A stretch of 64,000 nt of DNA from Plutella xylostella (GCF_932276165.1 NC_063988.1:2666001-2730000), one strand, 5' to 3'; shown: positions 10,649 through 23,024, counted from the stretch's first letter. A program made the numbers and translations. The notes: a model not told the origin generated them from the sequence alone.

Positions 10649-11352
10649 GGGGTTCACTCTATATGACGAAAAACTGAGCCACGACTCTATCTCGTTGTAT
10701 TAAACGGGCCGTTTCCACGACAGCGGTAGTTCGTTCGTTTTTTAGGGTTCCGTAGCCAAAATGGCAAAAACGGAACCCTTATAGTTTCGTCATGTCCGTC
10801 TGTCCGTCTGTCCGTCTGTCACAGCCGATTTACTCGGAAACTATAAGTACTACAGTGATGAAATTTGATGGGAATATGTGTTGTATGAACCGCTACAAAA
10901 ATATGACACTAAATAGTAAAAAAAAGAATTGGGGGTGGGGCCCCCCATACATGTAACTGAGGGATGAAATTTTTTTTTTCGATGTACATACCCGTGTGGG
11001 GTATCAATGGAAAGGTCTTTTAAAATGATATAAAGTTTTCTAAAAAACATTTTTCTTAAAGTGAACGGTTTTTGAGATATCAGCTCTCAAAGTCGTAAAA
11101 AGTATGTCCCCCCCCTCTATTTTTATAACTACGGGGTATAAAATTCTAAAAAAAATAGAGGTGATGCATGCTAATTAACTCTTTCAACGATTTTTGGTTT
11201 GATCAAAGTATCTCTTATAGTTTTTGAGATAGGTTGATTTAACTGTAATTTTGGTTAAGTTATTGTGCTTACACTATATTTGCTGCTACGGAACCCTTTG
11301 TGCGCGAGCCCGACTCGCACTTGGCCGGTTTTTTGTCAATATAGAGTAACCC
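10649..11352. mobile_element. GGGTYACTCTATA MITE, split by a ~590-bp repeat
   Basis: The left part (10649-10737) starts GGGGTTCACTCTATATGACG and carries the core CTCGTTGTATTAAACGGGCC. The right end (11335-11352) is GTCAATATAGAGTAACCC. The gap is filled by the repeat at 10738-11334. The unfilled paralogue at about 5595-5622 reads straight through this point. Confidence 0.75.
10738..11334 (+). repeat. ~590-bp non-coding repeat, copy 1
   Basis: Starts after a T-run with AGGGTTCCGTAGCC, has a (CCGTCTGT)n tract, and ends GCACTTGGCCGGTTTTTT. Near the ends GGGTTCCGTAGC and GCTACGGAACCC form a short inverted pair. It is almost identical to the copy at 48487. A 66-codon frame on the minus strand is the same in both copies and only reflects shared sequence. 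T-runs lie at both edges. The transposon class is unknown to me. Confidence 0.8.
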
Positions 11353-11397
11353 TCGTTTACGTCTGATCTGGGAATAAAGCAGCGGCACGCGACCAAA

Positions 11398-11665
11398 GAC
11401 GACCGAATGGCGTAGTGGTTAGTGACCCTGACTACTGAGCCGAAGGTCCCGGGTTCGATTCCCGGCTGGGGCAGATATTTGTTTAAACACAGATATTTGT
11501 TCTCGGGTCTTGGTTGTTGATATTTATATTTAGTATCTATCTATCTATGTATTTGTGTAAATATATCAGCTGTCCGACACCCATAACACAGGTTCTGCCT
11601 AGCTTGGGGTCGGATGGCCGTGTGTGAGATGTCCCCACATATTTATTTATTTATTTATTTATTTA
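11398..11665 (+). mobile_element. tRNA-derived SINE (family 1)
   Basis: Same A box, B box and body as the copy at 8530, closely matching, with an (ATTT)n tail at 11638-11664. It lies 45 bp beyond the split MITE. Confidence 0.85.
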
Positions 11666-13887
11666 AAGGATTGTGTTTTGTTTAGTGATGACCAATACTT
11701 GACTGTTTATTAATTCATGCAAAAATCATCAAAAATATGAAATGTGGAAGTATAATTATATATTTTAAATTGTAATGAACTATACTACTTACCACAACGA
11801 TCGACACGATATATTCTGTGAGTTTGACAGATACATTAGAATTTAACATCTTTGGCAAAAAGAAAATAATGCAATAGGCGATCTAAGTCATCGGTAAAAG
11901 TTAAACGCAAAAGAAATCGATTTTAGTAGATTGTTCACGCACTCATGATGCCAAACAAAATACTAGTTCATAGGTACTACCTCTAAATGGACAGGAAATA
12001 GCTACTTCATATATTATTATTATTATTTAATAAATATTATAAAAAATTATACAAAAACTATCGACGTCAAATCGTACATCACTATTAGAACTAACGACCG
12101 CGGGTTACGCTTCTCGTGTAATTTACTTTTGATTCGTTGTGAGTCTAATATGTAATCTAGTGGAGAAATTAGATCAGCAATAACTAGAGTAGTAATCGAT
12201 CAAATAGCATACTTACTAGAATTAACTAGTCAATTGAAGAAAATATAAACTTTTATGTATTTTGAAATTGTATGCGTCCGCGGTATCGCATTCTTGCATA
12301 ATTGGTTAGGTTAGGATTACATTGCTTATTAAACTACCTTAAATATGAAACCAAATATTCTTACTGTAGTCAGACGAAGAAGGATGTTATTCGCTGATGT
12401 CAAAGGCTTTCTAAATTATCTATAGGTACATAATGGCGGTGACGGCTACAGTAACCCTATAAATATCACATTATAAACCCTCTGTTTCACAATATCTGGA
12501 TAACAATGTTATTCTGGTAAAGATATAAGGTACACTCAATGACATTATGTTTTAGACAGTGACATTATTTTTCCCACACAGCCTACTTTTATCCAGACCA
12601 GAGTCAGGATTCTAGTAGGTACCTATAGTTCACTCACTTTCCTTCTTACACTGTTTTACTTTCCAATGTGCTTAACTATACTTATTAATTTAAAAATAAG
12701 CAACTATGCATGAAGAACAAACGATAAACACCAAATTCCTATCCGTTCTCTTTAAAAGCTCGCCGCAAACGCGACAACAAGCACCGCAAAAGGGCACAAT
12801 ATCTGTGGACAAAAAAGTGTACATTTTGTTTAAACGAAGCCTTTTTCTTCACTAATAAAGCCATACACGTTGAACTGGCTTCCCATAATACATTGAGTTT
12901 ACGCGATTCGGTCGCTCGCGACATAAAACCCTGTATAAAACGGTTTTTATCGCCCCGCAGCCAAGACTCTCGTTATCGAAGCGATAATTTCTTTATTTTT
13001 TTCTGTTTGAAACCTCTTTTTACTGCTGCGAACTGTGAACACGACTGGAAAACTACTTTTCATTACTCATGCTTTGAAAAGTAGTGTGTTTTGTCTGGAA
13101 AGAGACATGAAAATAGCTTTTCGGGCATAAAGCCCGGGGAAAATTGATTTTTTGCCTCTAAAATGCGATGAATTATGATATTGCATGACTATCGTACATA
13201 TATGAGTGTGAATTGGATACCTACCATTGAATTTATGAGGCCCAAAATTCGTTGTTAATGATGTTTGCAGAAGAAATATCATCAAGTATCAGGTTCTTAT
13301 AAATAAATATCTGTCTAAATAAATCCATTTCGGATGTTACATAAATCGAGAATCTCAAAATTAAACTTTTACGATGTTGCAATTTCGAGTTTAATAGTTC
13401 AAGTTTTTTGTTACCATTTCATTTCTGACTGTATTTTTGTTAACCTTAAATATTTCTTTTAATTGAATCTTACGTTGTAAATATTTGGTTTTGTAGCATA
13501 AGATAGGAAGATATATATTTCCGTCACCGTAGACATCAACTATATATGTATTTACATAGGTATATTACATGAGTATATAGTATACCTACGTATAGGTAAG
13601 TATCATGATGGTATCATGTTCTTTATCAACTCTCCAATAGTTATCAAGAAAGAAGACTAGTTCAACTGCAGAAAAACTATACGGAAGTGAACTCTCTAAT
13701 TGGGCATGAAGGTTCATTATCATTAAAAAAAACCTGAGCGATTTACTCTGAGTGGCCCAGAGTGGCCATCGTAGTTTTATGTGGCCACATTTTTGCTTCG
13801 CCCATCCTCTTCTAGATACGGTGTGATAGAATACCTAGTTTCTTTCATGTTACAGTCAGTAGGTGAGTGCGAGAGATCGCAAAAGAT
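11666..13887. other. Gene-free stretch
   Basis: No gene is supportable over 2.2 kb. A GC-rich patch at about 12895-12970 has overlapping short frames without motifs. GGGCATAAAGCCC near 13126 is a small hairpin. Confidence 0.4.
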
Positions 13888-15982
13888 CTACACGCAGAGA
13901 AATATCTGGCTACCTAAACGAGAAAAAACGCTACTGTAACTAGAACTTCTGTTTGCAAACGTGACAGCAAGACTCGCGAAGTTAACTTTACTAAAACGAT
14001 TCTGGTATTATTTTACCTGTCGGTTTATTAATAACAACTAGATGTTTAGTGTAACCGACCATACAATTTAATACTAATTACAAGTTAACTTACGCGACTG
14101 TTACAATACCAATGTAATTGTAACCATACGTCAAGTAAAGATTACTAGATCGATTGTTAGGACTACTATGCAATCTGGTAACCATAAACACTTTTTTCTT
14201 TGGGTTTACTAAATACTTTGCTGTATCTACTAATTAATTTGTGTAATATAACGACTCGAACTTTAATGATTACTATTCGTATTGCAACGCTAGCTGTATG
14301 TTTATTGTAACAAGTACAATACACATAGTAATACTAGCATCCTAGATATTGTTACAGCTACTATTTCGTATGCAGTACCTACTGGTTTAGGGGTCGGCGC
14401 AGACAGACAACGTAAAGATCCTCGCGGAAATTATTGCGGTCATTGAAAAAAACCATGTCACCATAGCTTAAATTACAAAATATATCAAAAAATGGTGACA
14501 TAATTAATTTTTCAATTACCTCGAAATTTCCGCGGGGATTTTTCCGTTGTCTGTCGGCACCGACCCCTAAACCATCAGTAGGTACAGGCATACGAAATAG
14601 TAGCTCTCTGGAATCAAAAATAAAAATATGAAGTACATAGAAAAATGACATTTATTTTATATTCTTAATTCTTCTCAATATAATCATCTGGGTTGTATTG
14701 TAATTGTAACCCCTTGATTTATTATAATTACTTATCTTAAATTGAGATCAATTAAATATCAGACTCGAATAAATATCGGATACTTAACAGGATTTTTTTA
14801 AAATGATGTAAGTACTTATTTTTTTAAGTTGTTGAAGATCAATATCCAGATCAGTTATGATATGAAAGCATTAACAGTGCTATAGTTTATGTCCTTTTTT
14901 CTTAGCTTTGGATGGTCGCCATAATTGATTTTCGTCCTGCATGTTTCCCAGAAACCATTATTATATTGACTCCATTTCCTCGTAATTTTCATCGCTAAAA
15001 AACAAAATATTAAATTAAAATATTTAAAATGGTATACCTTATAATATAACCATAATGTTAATGAAGTCGTACATTTTATGACCAATCAAAAAAATACAAT
15101 CAAATCACTAATATTTATAGGTAGAGGTACAAACTTACTTTGAAACGTATCAATATACTGAGGTAAACCCACAAACCCCACTGCTGCAACAGCTGTGGGA
15201 TATCTCCGTCAACGTCATCGGACATCACGCACAAAATCACGTCAAATTTAGCGTAAAATACACAAAAACAAATAATTTATAATCAGTGAGCGCTAGGTGA
15301 GCGTGGTCAAAGACACAATGGCGGCCAAACAGTATTTATGATGGCTTATATGATGATTTACAAAACATAATATAAACAGAACAAGATACTTAGCTATGAA
15401 TACCATCTCGATTGTTATTGTTACATCATTATTTTTAATAATCTAAAACACGCTAACAGAATAGCACTCATTAATACATACATTGTACCGTTTACTATTT
15501 CCGGGGTGGTTTTTACTATAATATTCTTGTTATGCAAAACCACTACATAAAAAGTAAACCAAATTAAACAAAAATTATACGACACTTAGAACGATATGTA
15601 CTGCAAACAATAACTTAGTTGTAATAATAAGATTATTGTTTTGATTACAGACACACTCGTAGTCCACTAGTAACATTCTAAATCATGAACCGGAACTAGA
15701 TCATTTAGTGACTGTTAATCCCTGTTTCTTAGTACACACAATTCATTATTATACATACTAACATAATTATTGTTTAGGATGCAATAATTATTGATGTTTT
15801 AGTTCAATAATATTTTTTGTGTGATACATAAATGAAATAATATAACGAAACATACGATTAGTAAGAGTGAATAACTAGTCGTAGAGATAACAAGGACACA
15901 GTATTTCAAACTAGAAAAGTTGTAACCTAATTCAACTAATCGATTTAGTAGTTCTGTTTGTCACCAATTTCTCTGCGTGTAG
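13888..15982. mobile_element. Candidate ~2.1-kb non-autonomous DNA transposon
   Basis: The outer ends are a 16-bp inverted pair, CTACACGCAGAGAAAT at 13888 and its complement ending at 15982. Both subterminal regions are AT-rich and dense in short ACTAG, GTAAC and ATCGAT motifs. There is no transposase frame inside. A separate palindromic MITE (14356-14605) lies within it. I could not find a convincing target duplication, so this is a candidate only. Confidence 0.45.
14356..14605. mobile_element. Palindromic foldback MITE (250 bp)
   Basis: The left arm reads AGCTACTATTTCGTATGC, then GGTTTAGGGGTCGG, then CGCGGAAATT. The right arm is its complement, ending GCATACGAAATAGTAGCT. The pairing continues toward the centre (ATGTCACCAT and ATGGTGACAT), so nearly the whole element folds back. 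The 90-codon minus-strand frame across it is a by-product of the palindrome. Confidence 0.8.
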
Positions 15983-16075
15983 TTCTTTTACTTTTTTTCA
16001 TACCTACAAACAAAATTTGACTGAATATGTATAAAAATTATACTTCGAGAACGTTGAATCGTGTGCAGTTGACCC

Positions 16076-16135
16076 AGGAAGAGGCATGTATTCAGCAGCA
16101 CTGGATGAATACGGGCTGATGATGTTTGAGATATA
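16076..16135 (+). pseudogene. RTE-like LINE C-terminus remnant
   Basis: The translation near QHWMNTG followed by a stop and TGATGATG is the usual end of lepidopteran RTE-type reverse transcriptase frames. Only about 60 bp remains. Confidence 0.5.
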
Positions 16136-18245
16136 ATATATGTATAGATAGATAGGAAACGCTTTCTTTGTACCTACACCAAAAATATTTATGAAATAAA
16201 ATAAGTTATGTAGGTATACGCAATATTTTGATTACTTAAGTACTTAATAATAATTTTACAACCAGAAATATTGACTCTTGCCCGGTCTCTAATGTAATGA
16301 AGCGGTCTGCATTGACCAAGTCATTTATAATTACACCTCACCCGATGTAGATCAATGGAGTGAAAGCTCGGAGAGTCAATAGATGCAAAATATATCATTA
16401 AAAATTAACTTGCAAAGGTATTTACAATGTGGGCGCCGTTTTATTTTAAATTACATGTAATTTGCTCGTCAGAAAATACGTTCAACTTGGCTGTAGGGGA
16501 TATTCGCTGACGATAAAAAGTATACAGGAGTATGTCTAAAATAAAAACATGCTTGATGGTGAATGAAGTACCTAACAATGATCTCGCTGAGTAAATTAGC
16601 CGAGGTTTATAATTTACCACGTGGTATTTTTATTCTTGGACTTTATTGCACTTGTATCCAATCTTTGTTAATATTAAAACACTTGATTAAAAATCATATG
16701 TAAGATACATACTTCTAGTTTTTATTTATTTTATTATTGTTAAGGAAATATACCTTCCTACAGAGCAGTCAACACGCACAGAGGATTTTTCGTTTGAGAT
16801 ATTTACCGTACAGCTCTTTTAAAAGTTTTAAAAATCCTCAAAAACAATACTTACATACAATATTATTCTGAATAAGATGTAGTCATATATTTCAAGTCAT
16901 GGCAATTTGCCATTTACAGATAATCACCCGTGTCTTAATTAAGAAAAAATACGCCTCTTAAAGTTTACTGCACTTAAGTTCAATAAAGCAAAACGTCAAA
17001 CGAAATGAGAGCAATCATTAAGCAACCTTTATATTATATTTTCCATACAGTAGTCACCGAAACACTTAAAAACGCTACACTCGATATAAATAAGTGAAAT
17101 TGATACAGGCTTTGACTGTACCGGCCGAACTTTTAAAAGTTCAAAAAAAGAACAGTGTTCAAAATGGCGGGCAATTATAAAGTGGCCGGTTATCGGTTGA
17201 TGTTTCGAAACTGTATCAAAGTAAAGGGCTACTGTCAAGACGACTGCGTGTGAGAACGAGTCGGAACGAGGTCATTAGGGTTATGTCGGGTCCTGCCGCT
17301 GGGTTCCAATGAGCAGGTCACAAAAAAATTAAAAGGGGCCTTCTCCAACTAAACTAAACTCAAACCCTACAAAATAAAAACTATAATTTTTACATGTAAT
17401 TTTTTTCCTGAAAGATATGTATATGTTTTTTATAAATAAGTTTTATATTCCAGTAAAAAATTAGTGGCAATGTGTGTTTAACCTACCCACAACCCACAAC
17501 TTTATGTCTAGACCATAAATATTTTGTTAACAATATTTACGTTGGTACAGTTATTCAACAGTATTCTACTGACAACATTCAATGCAATTGACAATATTTC
17601 AGCCATTACCTCTTTTGACTGCTATTGCCTTTTTAATTACAAATCGTTTATGGAAAAAATACGGTCTCATATTAAAATTCTTGCCAGTATGTAATGAAGG
17701 AATTGGCGGAGGGAATTTTAAAATATGGTTTCATTATGGACAGCTGACAAGAGTAAAGAAAGCTTTGACTTTTTATTGAAAGCATATTATTGTATACTTT
17801 ATCATACATTTTACACAATGCTATTCAGGGCCCTCATAAATTTGCGTATTGAATTAGGTTAAATAATGCTGGCCTGCATATAGCCCGTTCAATCTGGCAT
17901 AGTTTTATAATGCTTGGGTTTATGAGTAGTTCCCTATCTACAGTGTTTTAATTGTTATTTTTGTTCACAGGTAAACAACATTCTTCTTCTATGAATTCCT
18001 TAAATAGTGAGTATTACTCTTATTCATAGGATAGTAATAATATTTCATACCTAATATGTTAATTAATATACCTAATATGCATCTGCTATACATAAATATA
18101 TAGTAGTTACAGCTGACTGACTGACGCTCAGAGCAAAATTAACGAGACGTATCAAACCGAAATTGCAAGCAATAAAGTGCGAAAAAACACCATAGGAAAA
18201 AAAAAACCATATTTGCGAGTAATTTTTGACGATGGTATTGTTCTT
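16136..18245. other. Gene-free stretch
   Basis: AT-rich DNA with no supportable gene, RNA or well-preserved element. Confidence 0.4.
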
Positions 18246-18340
18246 AGAGCGGTGGTTAGTGATCCTTAAAGGTCCTGTGATGTTGAAAGTCCCAGGATGG
18301 ATCCTCGGCCGAGCAGATATAAATTTTTGTGCTGTGTGAT
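18246..18340 (+). repeat. Decayed tRNA-derived SINE head
   Basis: GGTGGTTAGTGATCC then GGTCCTGTGATG and GCCGAGCAGATATAAATT follow the family 1 head with several changes. The B box is damaged. Confidence 0.5.
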
Positions 18341-18411
18341 ATCCTTGCCGGAGATTATGGCAAAAACCCTCGTAGCTTCCCAGATTATGTTTAAGAGGCT
18401 TATGTTCTGAA

Positions 18412-18598
18412 GCATGATCACAGGATACGATACTATTTTCGAATGTACACAAACATATGGAAAAAGAACATTATCGTCAACAACTGTCACTGTCAAAAAT
18501 GTAAGGCAAATTTCTCAGTTCCAAAAGTGACATTAAAATTTGTTTTTTCCATAGGTTTGTTAAAATTCAAAAATAGTATCGAATCCTGTGATCGCTGC
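18412..18598 (+). mobile_element. MITE with GATCACAGGATTCGATAC ends, copy 1
   Basis: The left end reads GATCACAGGATACGATACTA and the right end is its complement, ending GAATCCTGTGATCGCTGC. The middle carries a TGTCACTGTCAAAAATGTAA motif. The second copy (22769-23024) has the same middle in the opposite direction. Confidence 0.75.
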
Positions 18599-18725
18599 AC
18601 TGCAGTGTATTATCGGGCTATGCTTTTGCGCGTTTTATGTTTGACCAAGTTTTAAAACCCTTATATATTAGTTCATTTGACAAATTGCCTCCCTGTGTCG
18701 GAAAGGCGGTTAAAATTAGCATTTA

Positions 18726-18932
18726 TCCTAACTAATATTATAAATGCGAAAGTAACTGTGTCTGTCTGTCTGTCTGTCTGTTACTCTTTCACGCCAAAAC
18801 TGCTGAACGGATTTGAATGAAATTTGGTATACATACGGTCTAGACCCTGGGAAAGAACATAGGCTTCTTTTTATCCCGGAATTCCTACGGGAAAACTTTT
18901 TAAGGCGAAGCGAAGCGCGCGGGAACAGCTAG
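18726..18932 (+). mobile_element. Lep1-like non-autonomous Helitron
   Basis: Begins TCCTAACTAATATTATAAAT, contains (TGTC)n and ends GGGAACAGCTAG, with A before and T after. This copy is close to the family consensus seen at 33548 and 55195. Confidence 0.88.
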
Positions 18933-19112
18933 TGGACTATAAAATTATTGTAACGATGTATTGCTAATTGTCCGTGCGATCGATTTACAGATAAACTGAG
19001 CTAGCGATTTATGCAGATATATATTATTTAATTATTCTGAAAGCTTACTTTGAGCTTACCTATCAAAACCATAAATACTGTGACCGAACCTTTGTGAAAT
19101 GGTAGTAGACTA

Positions 19113-19266
19113 AGTTCCCATTGCTCCATAGACGGTTATCTAACCGACCAAGGATTGGTTATCAATTATATGTCATCTCCATATAAAATTCTTGACAGAT
19201 GTGTCAAAAGTCAACCACTAATACTTACCTGGTTATGCTCTAACCGACTATGGAGAAATTGGTACT
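19113..19266. mobile_element. Palindromic MITE (about 154 bp)
   Basis: Left arm AGTTCCCATTGCTCCATAGA and CGGTTATC pair with right arm CTAACCGACTATGGAG and AAATTGGTACT. No coding sequence. Confidence 0.6.
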
Positions 19267-19873
19267 GAATATTATGACTAACAATAACTGAGATGATCGA
19301 CAACAAATTGTAAAATTTTACGTCGAATAAAAACATTTCAATTTTAATAGTAAACATATTGTAACAGTACTTGGGTTACAAAAGTGGTTTATTAAGCCAA
19401 AAGAGTGGGGGGCTTATTGTGAACAACCTTTTTTCTGAATTCAAAAAATTCGTGAAAAAAGTTCAACTCTACATACCTACTAAAAGTTTGTCCAATTGAT
19501 GGTCACTTTGCTGAACAGTTTCTATGAAGAAGCCAAAAAAACGCATAATTTTCAAAGTTGTAAAACCATACCCACATCTACGTATACGAGGTGACCTGAT
19601 AACCAGATAGTCCCCACAGACTACAGAGGTTAGCCTCTTGACCTGAAGGTATCAGGTTGAAATTTGATCATGGGTGGTATTGGCTTAACGTTTTGAATCT
19701 AGATCTTTATCTCCAATCCAGCTGCCGAGCGGGGAGGTATCTCAACAAGATCAAAATGTAACCAATATTTTGGTGGTAATCTTGGAAAGATTCGCTAATA
19801 ATATCAAGTGTGGCCTTAGCACTACACAACACAACACAAAATTTATACTAAGAATAAAATATAATATCTTCTT
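19267..19873. other. Gene-free stretch
   Basis: No gene or clear repeat seen. Confidence 0.4.
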
Positions 19874-20142
19874 GACGGTCGAATGGCGTAGTGGTTAGTG
19901 GCCCTGACTACTGCGCCGAAGGTCCCGGGTTCGATTCCCGGCTGGGGCAGATATTTGTTTAAAGACAGATATTTGTACTCGGGTCTTGGGTGTTGATATT
20001 TATATTTCATATGTATCTATCTATGTATTTGTGTAGATTTATCAGTTGTCCGATACCCATAATACAGGCTTTGCCTAGCTTGGGGTCGGATGGCCGTGTG
20101 TGACATGTTCCCACATATTATTATTATTATATTATTCTTCTT
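19867..20142 (+). mobile_element. tRNA-derived SINE (family 1) with target duplication
   Basis: The SINE (19874-20135) carries the family A and B boxes and the CTTGGGGTCGGATGGCCG body, and ends in (ATT)n instead of (ATTT)n. TCTTCTT repeats flank it at 19867-19873 and 20136-20142. Confidence 0.85.
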
Positions 20143-20394
20143 AGCGTGTCGACGACATAAACCGACCAAATAAGAAATACCTAGAATTGCGCAACCTTCG
20201 ATCTTACATTTACGGAGAATGCACAACAAAATAACATTTCCAATATCCAAGTAGTATAAGACAAAAGCGGTCGTTAATTCCACGCCATTGCTCATTGCTT
20301 CGCCGACCGAATAATCTAATTCATGCACTGAGAGCAGGTGGCTGCTCACAAATCACTCTTAACAAGTGCATGCTTAGACTAACAACATAAGGAA

Positions 20395-20485
20395 TAGATA
20401 GATAGATAATAATTTATCGTACAAATGGCGGCCTTATTACTAAGAGTAATTTCTTACAGACTGCCTCAGAGGAGAGAAACTATAA
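20395..20485 (-). repeat. Probable non-LTR 3' end, reversed
   Basis: The segment with (ATAG)n, GTACAAATGGCGGCCTTATT, then ACAGACTGCCTCAG resembles a reversed LINE/SINE 3' end. Truncated. Confidence 0.4.
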
Positions 20486-20859
20486 CTACAAGAAAAGGGG
20501 AAAGTACAAAAAAAATACAAACAGAATATACACAGATGAAGTGTCAGTGCAAAAGAAACGTCTCGGCAAATAACATCAAACTTCTACCTCATATTTTGAA
20601 TTAGTTCAGTTAGAACATTTATGACCTTTTATTGGTACAATGGTTGTCATTAGGTTTAAACGGACAGTTTTTTCTCTGTTTTTACACTCACACTCCATCT
20701 AGCTCACACATTGTGAATCTAAGAGCGCAGGCTATATTCTAATAAGCTGTGTCTGGTCGGAAGGCGGCTGTCGCGGTGAAGTACCGCTACCGTCCCTGGA
20801 CGTGATCTATACCTTCCTTGGACGCCTGATTGAGAGTTTCCGAACCGCTTTTATTAACC

Positions 20860-21110
20860 CCCGACGGAAAATACGGGGTGTTATAAGTTTAAGTTTGTCT
20901 GTGTATCTGTGTGTGTGTATGTGGTAGCGTAGCTATTAAACGGCTAAATCGATTTTCGTTTTTTAGGGCCGTAGGTAATGTTACCTCTAGTGCTCTCAGC
21001 CGTAATGTTTCATGACAATCTGTTCAGCAGCTCAAAAGTTACTTATGTTCTTTTAGTGTTCGATGTCTTTTTTTAAGTTGGTTAAGTTATTGTGCTTTTA
21101 ACCCTAGAGT
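20860..21110 (+). repeat. Dispersed CCCCCGACG-type repeat
   Basis: Starts AACCCCCGACGGAAAATACG, with GGGGTGTTATAAG, a (GT)n tract and AAGTTGGTTAAGTTATTGTG near the end. The latter matches a motif in the ~590-bp repeat at 10738 (GGTTAAGTTATTGTGCTT), so the two families may be related. Confidence 0.5.
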
Positions 21111-21657
21111 GAGTTTTCAGCCCGTCAAATTGCGTTTATTTGCAGAATGACCGTTCAATATTCTTCAATTTATTCTCATACAACTATATTTATTTATTTA
21201 TACCTAATAACACTTATCTTTAAGCTCAAACTCACATGCTTTCTTACCATCCCCAAAGACTTCTCACGACAACCAGTCCGCCGCGACATCGATTAAAAAC
21301 AAAAGAACACGAACAAAACCCGAGATGATAAAGGTCGAGTCAGAGCGAAGGGCAGGACAAAGCACCTGCAGAAGCCACTTCCCTCAATAAAATAACTCAG
21401 CAAACCTTTATTAAACGCTAAATCGAAGGAAAATCTTCTTTAAAACGTTAAGCAGAAAGATCAAGGAGTTACTAAGCGAGCGTGGTACTGAGGTTAGTTT
21501 ATTAACCGCGCGATACACTTTTTTTTTTTCAACGCCCTGAGAGGAAAGGTTACGACAGGGGCCGTATTCAGTTATTTAGATGTTTGGACAATTTTACTTT
21601 CGGTATTATGAATGGTCTTGTGAACTTCAACATTCTGATAAATAATAAACATTTTCC
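21111..21657. other. Gene-free stretch
   Basis: No gene is seen. Confidence 0.4.
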
Positions 21658-21990
21658 GTTGTATGACGACTTAATGGTGTTGTGGTTCGTCAAGTGACCA
21701 GGGTTCGATTCCCTGTCGGGACAGAAATTCGTTCGGGTGTTTTGTGTTTATAAAGCATATAATATGTAAGTTGTATCTGTTTAGGTCCTCCAACCCGCAC
21801 TAGGCCAGCGTGGTGGACTAGGCCTAAACCCTTCCTTCATTGGAAGGAGACCCGTGCCCCAGCAGTGATGACATGATGGGTCGTGATGATGATCTGTTTA
21901 GATATCAGTTGTCCGGTGCCAATATAGGCTGTACCTTGTTTGGGGTCGGATGGCCGTGTATGAGATGTCCCCTCATAATATATTATTATA
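21658..21990 (+). mobile_element. Old tRNA-derived SINE split by an RTE 3' end
   Basis: The head keeps a B box (GGGTTCGATTCC), and the body (TATCAGTTGTCCGGTGCC, TTGGGGTCGGATGGCCG) is a diverged family 1 SINE. It is interrupted by 21785-21891, flanked by direct 10-bp repeats ATCTGTTTAG. Confidence 0.75.
21785..21891 (+). mobile_element. RTE-like LINE 3' end with 10-bp target duplication
   Basis: Contains CAGCGTGGTGGACTAGGCCT, CTTCATTGGAAGGAG and a GTGATGATG end. It is flanked by ATCTGTTTAG at 21775-21784 and 21892-21901. It is a 5'-truncated insertion into the older SINE. The same family appears reversed at 30670-30905. Confidence 0.8.
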
Positions 21991-22768
21991 AATATTACAC
22001 AAAATAAACCTATACTTAATTGAATTACTTTTTTCGAAAGTTGACCGTTTACCCTCAATAATTACAAAGACAAGAGCCACCCCAAATGCATCCCTGGACT
22101 TGATCTTTCGGCATCTGTCCGGTCGGAGGCTGTGATGGCGATAGCTGCTCGCGCCGGGTCACTGACCCCTGCCCCCCCTCCCGCGCCCGCTCCCAACCGC
22201 GCTCCCGTCTGGACACTGCTAATAGTGGACGCTACTTGTTGTTGTGGTAATTAATAATAGAGGTATTGATCATAATAATTATTTGGAGGATCTGATTTGA
22301 AGGGGGTTCTTGGGGATTTTTATATGTGACTTATTATTAGATGCTTAGTTAAAAATCCCTGTCCTATTGTAGGCAGAGTCTATCGACTATGAAATTTTAA
22401 ATACAAATTTGGAGATTGAAGAATGTTTAAATTCTCATCAGGTACTATAATAAGCGTACAATACTTACTCAAATCACTATGCTTAAAAATTCAAAGCTCA
22501 TATGTAAGTAATTTTGTTTTAAATTAATAAAATAAACATAATGAAATCATTAAAATAAAAATGAATTTTAGGCTCAGATAGGTTTAAAAAAATCTAACAA
22601 TTACCAAGAAAGGAATCAAAGAGGAGCAACTTGCCTCGCCACCTCACACACACACACAAAACATGACAGGTTACAGAATCTGGAGCGAAACCTCTTTGCT
22701 CCGTAATAATTATATTCACACATACACAGCTACCGTCAAAGGCTGCGTTGTGTAAGTACTTCAGAGGT
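21991..22768. other. Gene-free stretch
   Basis: A GC-rich block at 22130-22215 with C-runs has no exon features I trust. A short (CA)n lies near 22640. No gene. Confidence 0.4.
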
Positions 22769-23024
22769 GCGATCACAGGATTCGATACTATTTTCGAAAC
22801 TACACTAAAGGACACTTTTACCAAACGCTAAACGTATTTAAAATAGTATTTAAAAAAAACATTTTGTACTAACTGACAGACGTATACAGAAATTCCACCT
22901 AACATATGGAAAAACAAATGTCACTTTTGAAACTAACAAATTTGCCTTACATTTTGATAGTGACAGTTGACGATACGCAACGTAAACGGAGGTTTCGAAA
23001 TTTTCGAATCTTATAATCGCTGCA
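22769..23024 (-). mobile_element. MITE with GATCACAGGATTCGATAC ends, copy 2
   Basis: The left end GCGATCACAGGATTCGATAC is intact. The right end (CGAATCTTATAATCGCTGCA) is diverged. The middle, TTGCCTTACATTTTGATAG and TGTCACTTTTGAAAC, is the complement of the middle of copy 1. Confidence 0.7.

Noticed and set aside
10850..11050. 66-codon minus-strand frame, repeated identically at 48606-48806
   Set aside because: It lies inside the ~590-bp repeat. Identity is explained by the repeat, and there is no protein motif.
14379..14651. 90-codon minus-strand frame
   Set aside because: It spans a palindromic MITE. Its open frame is a by-product of the inverted arms.
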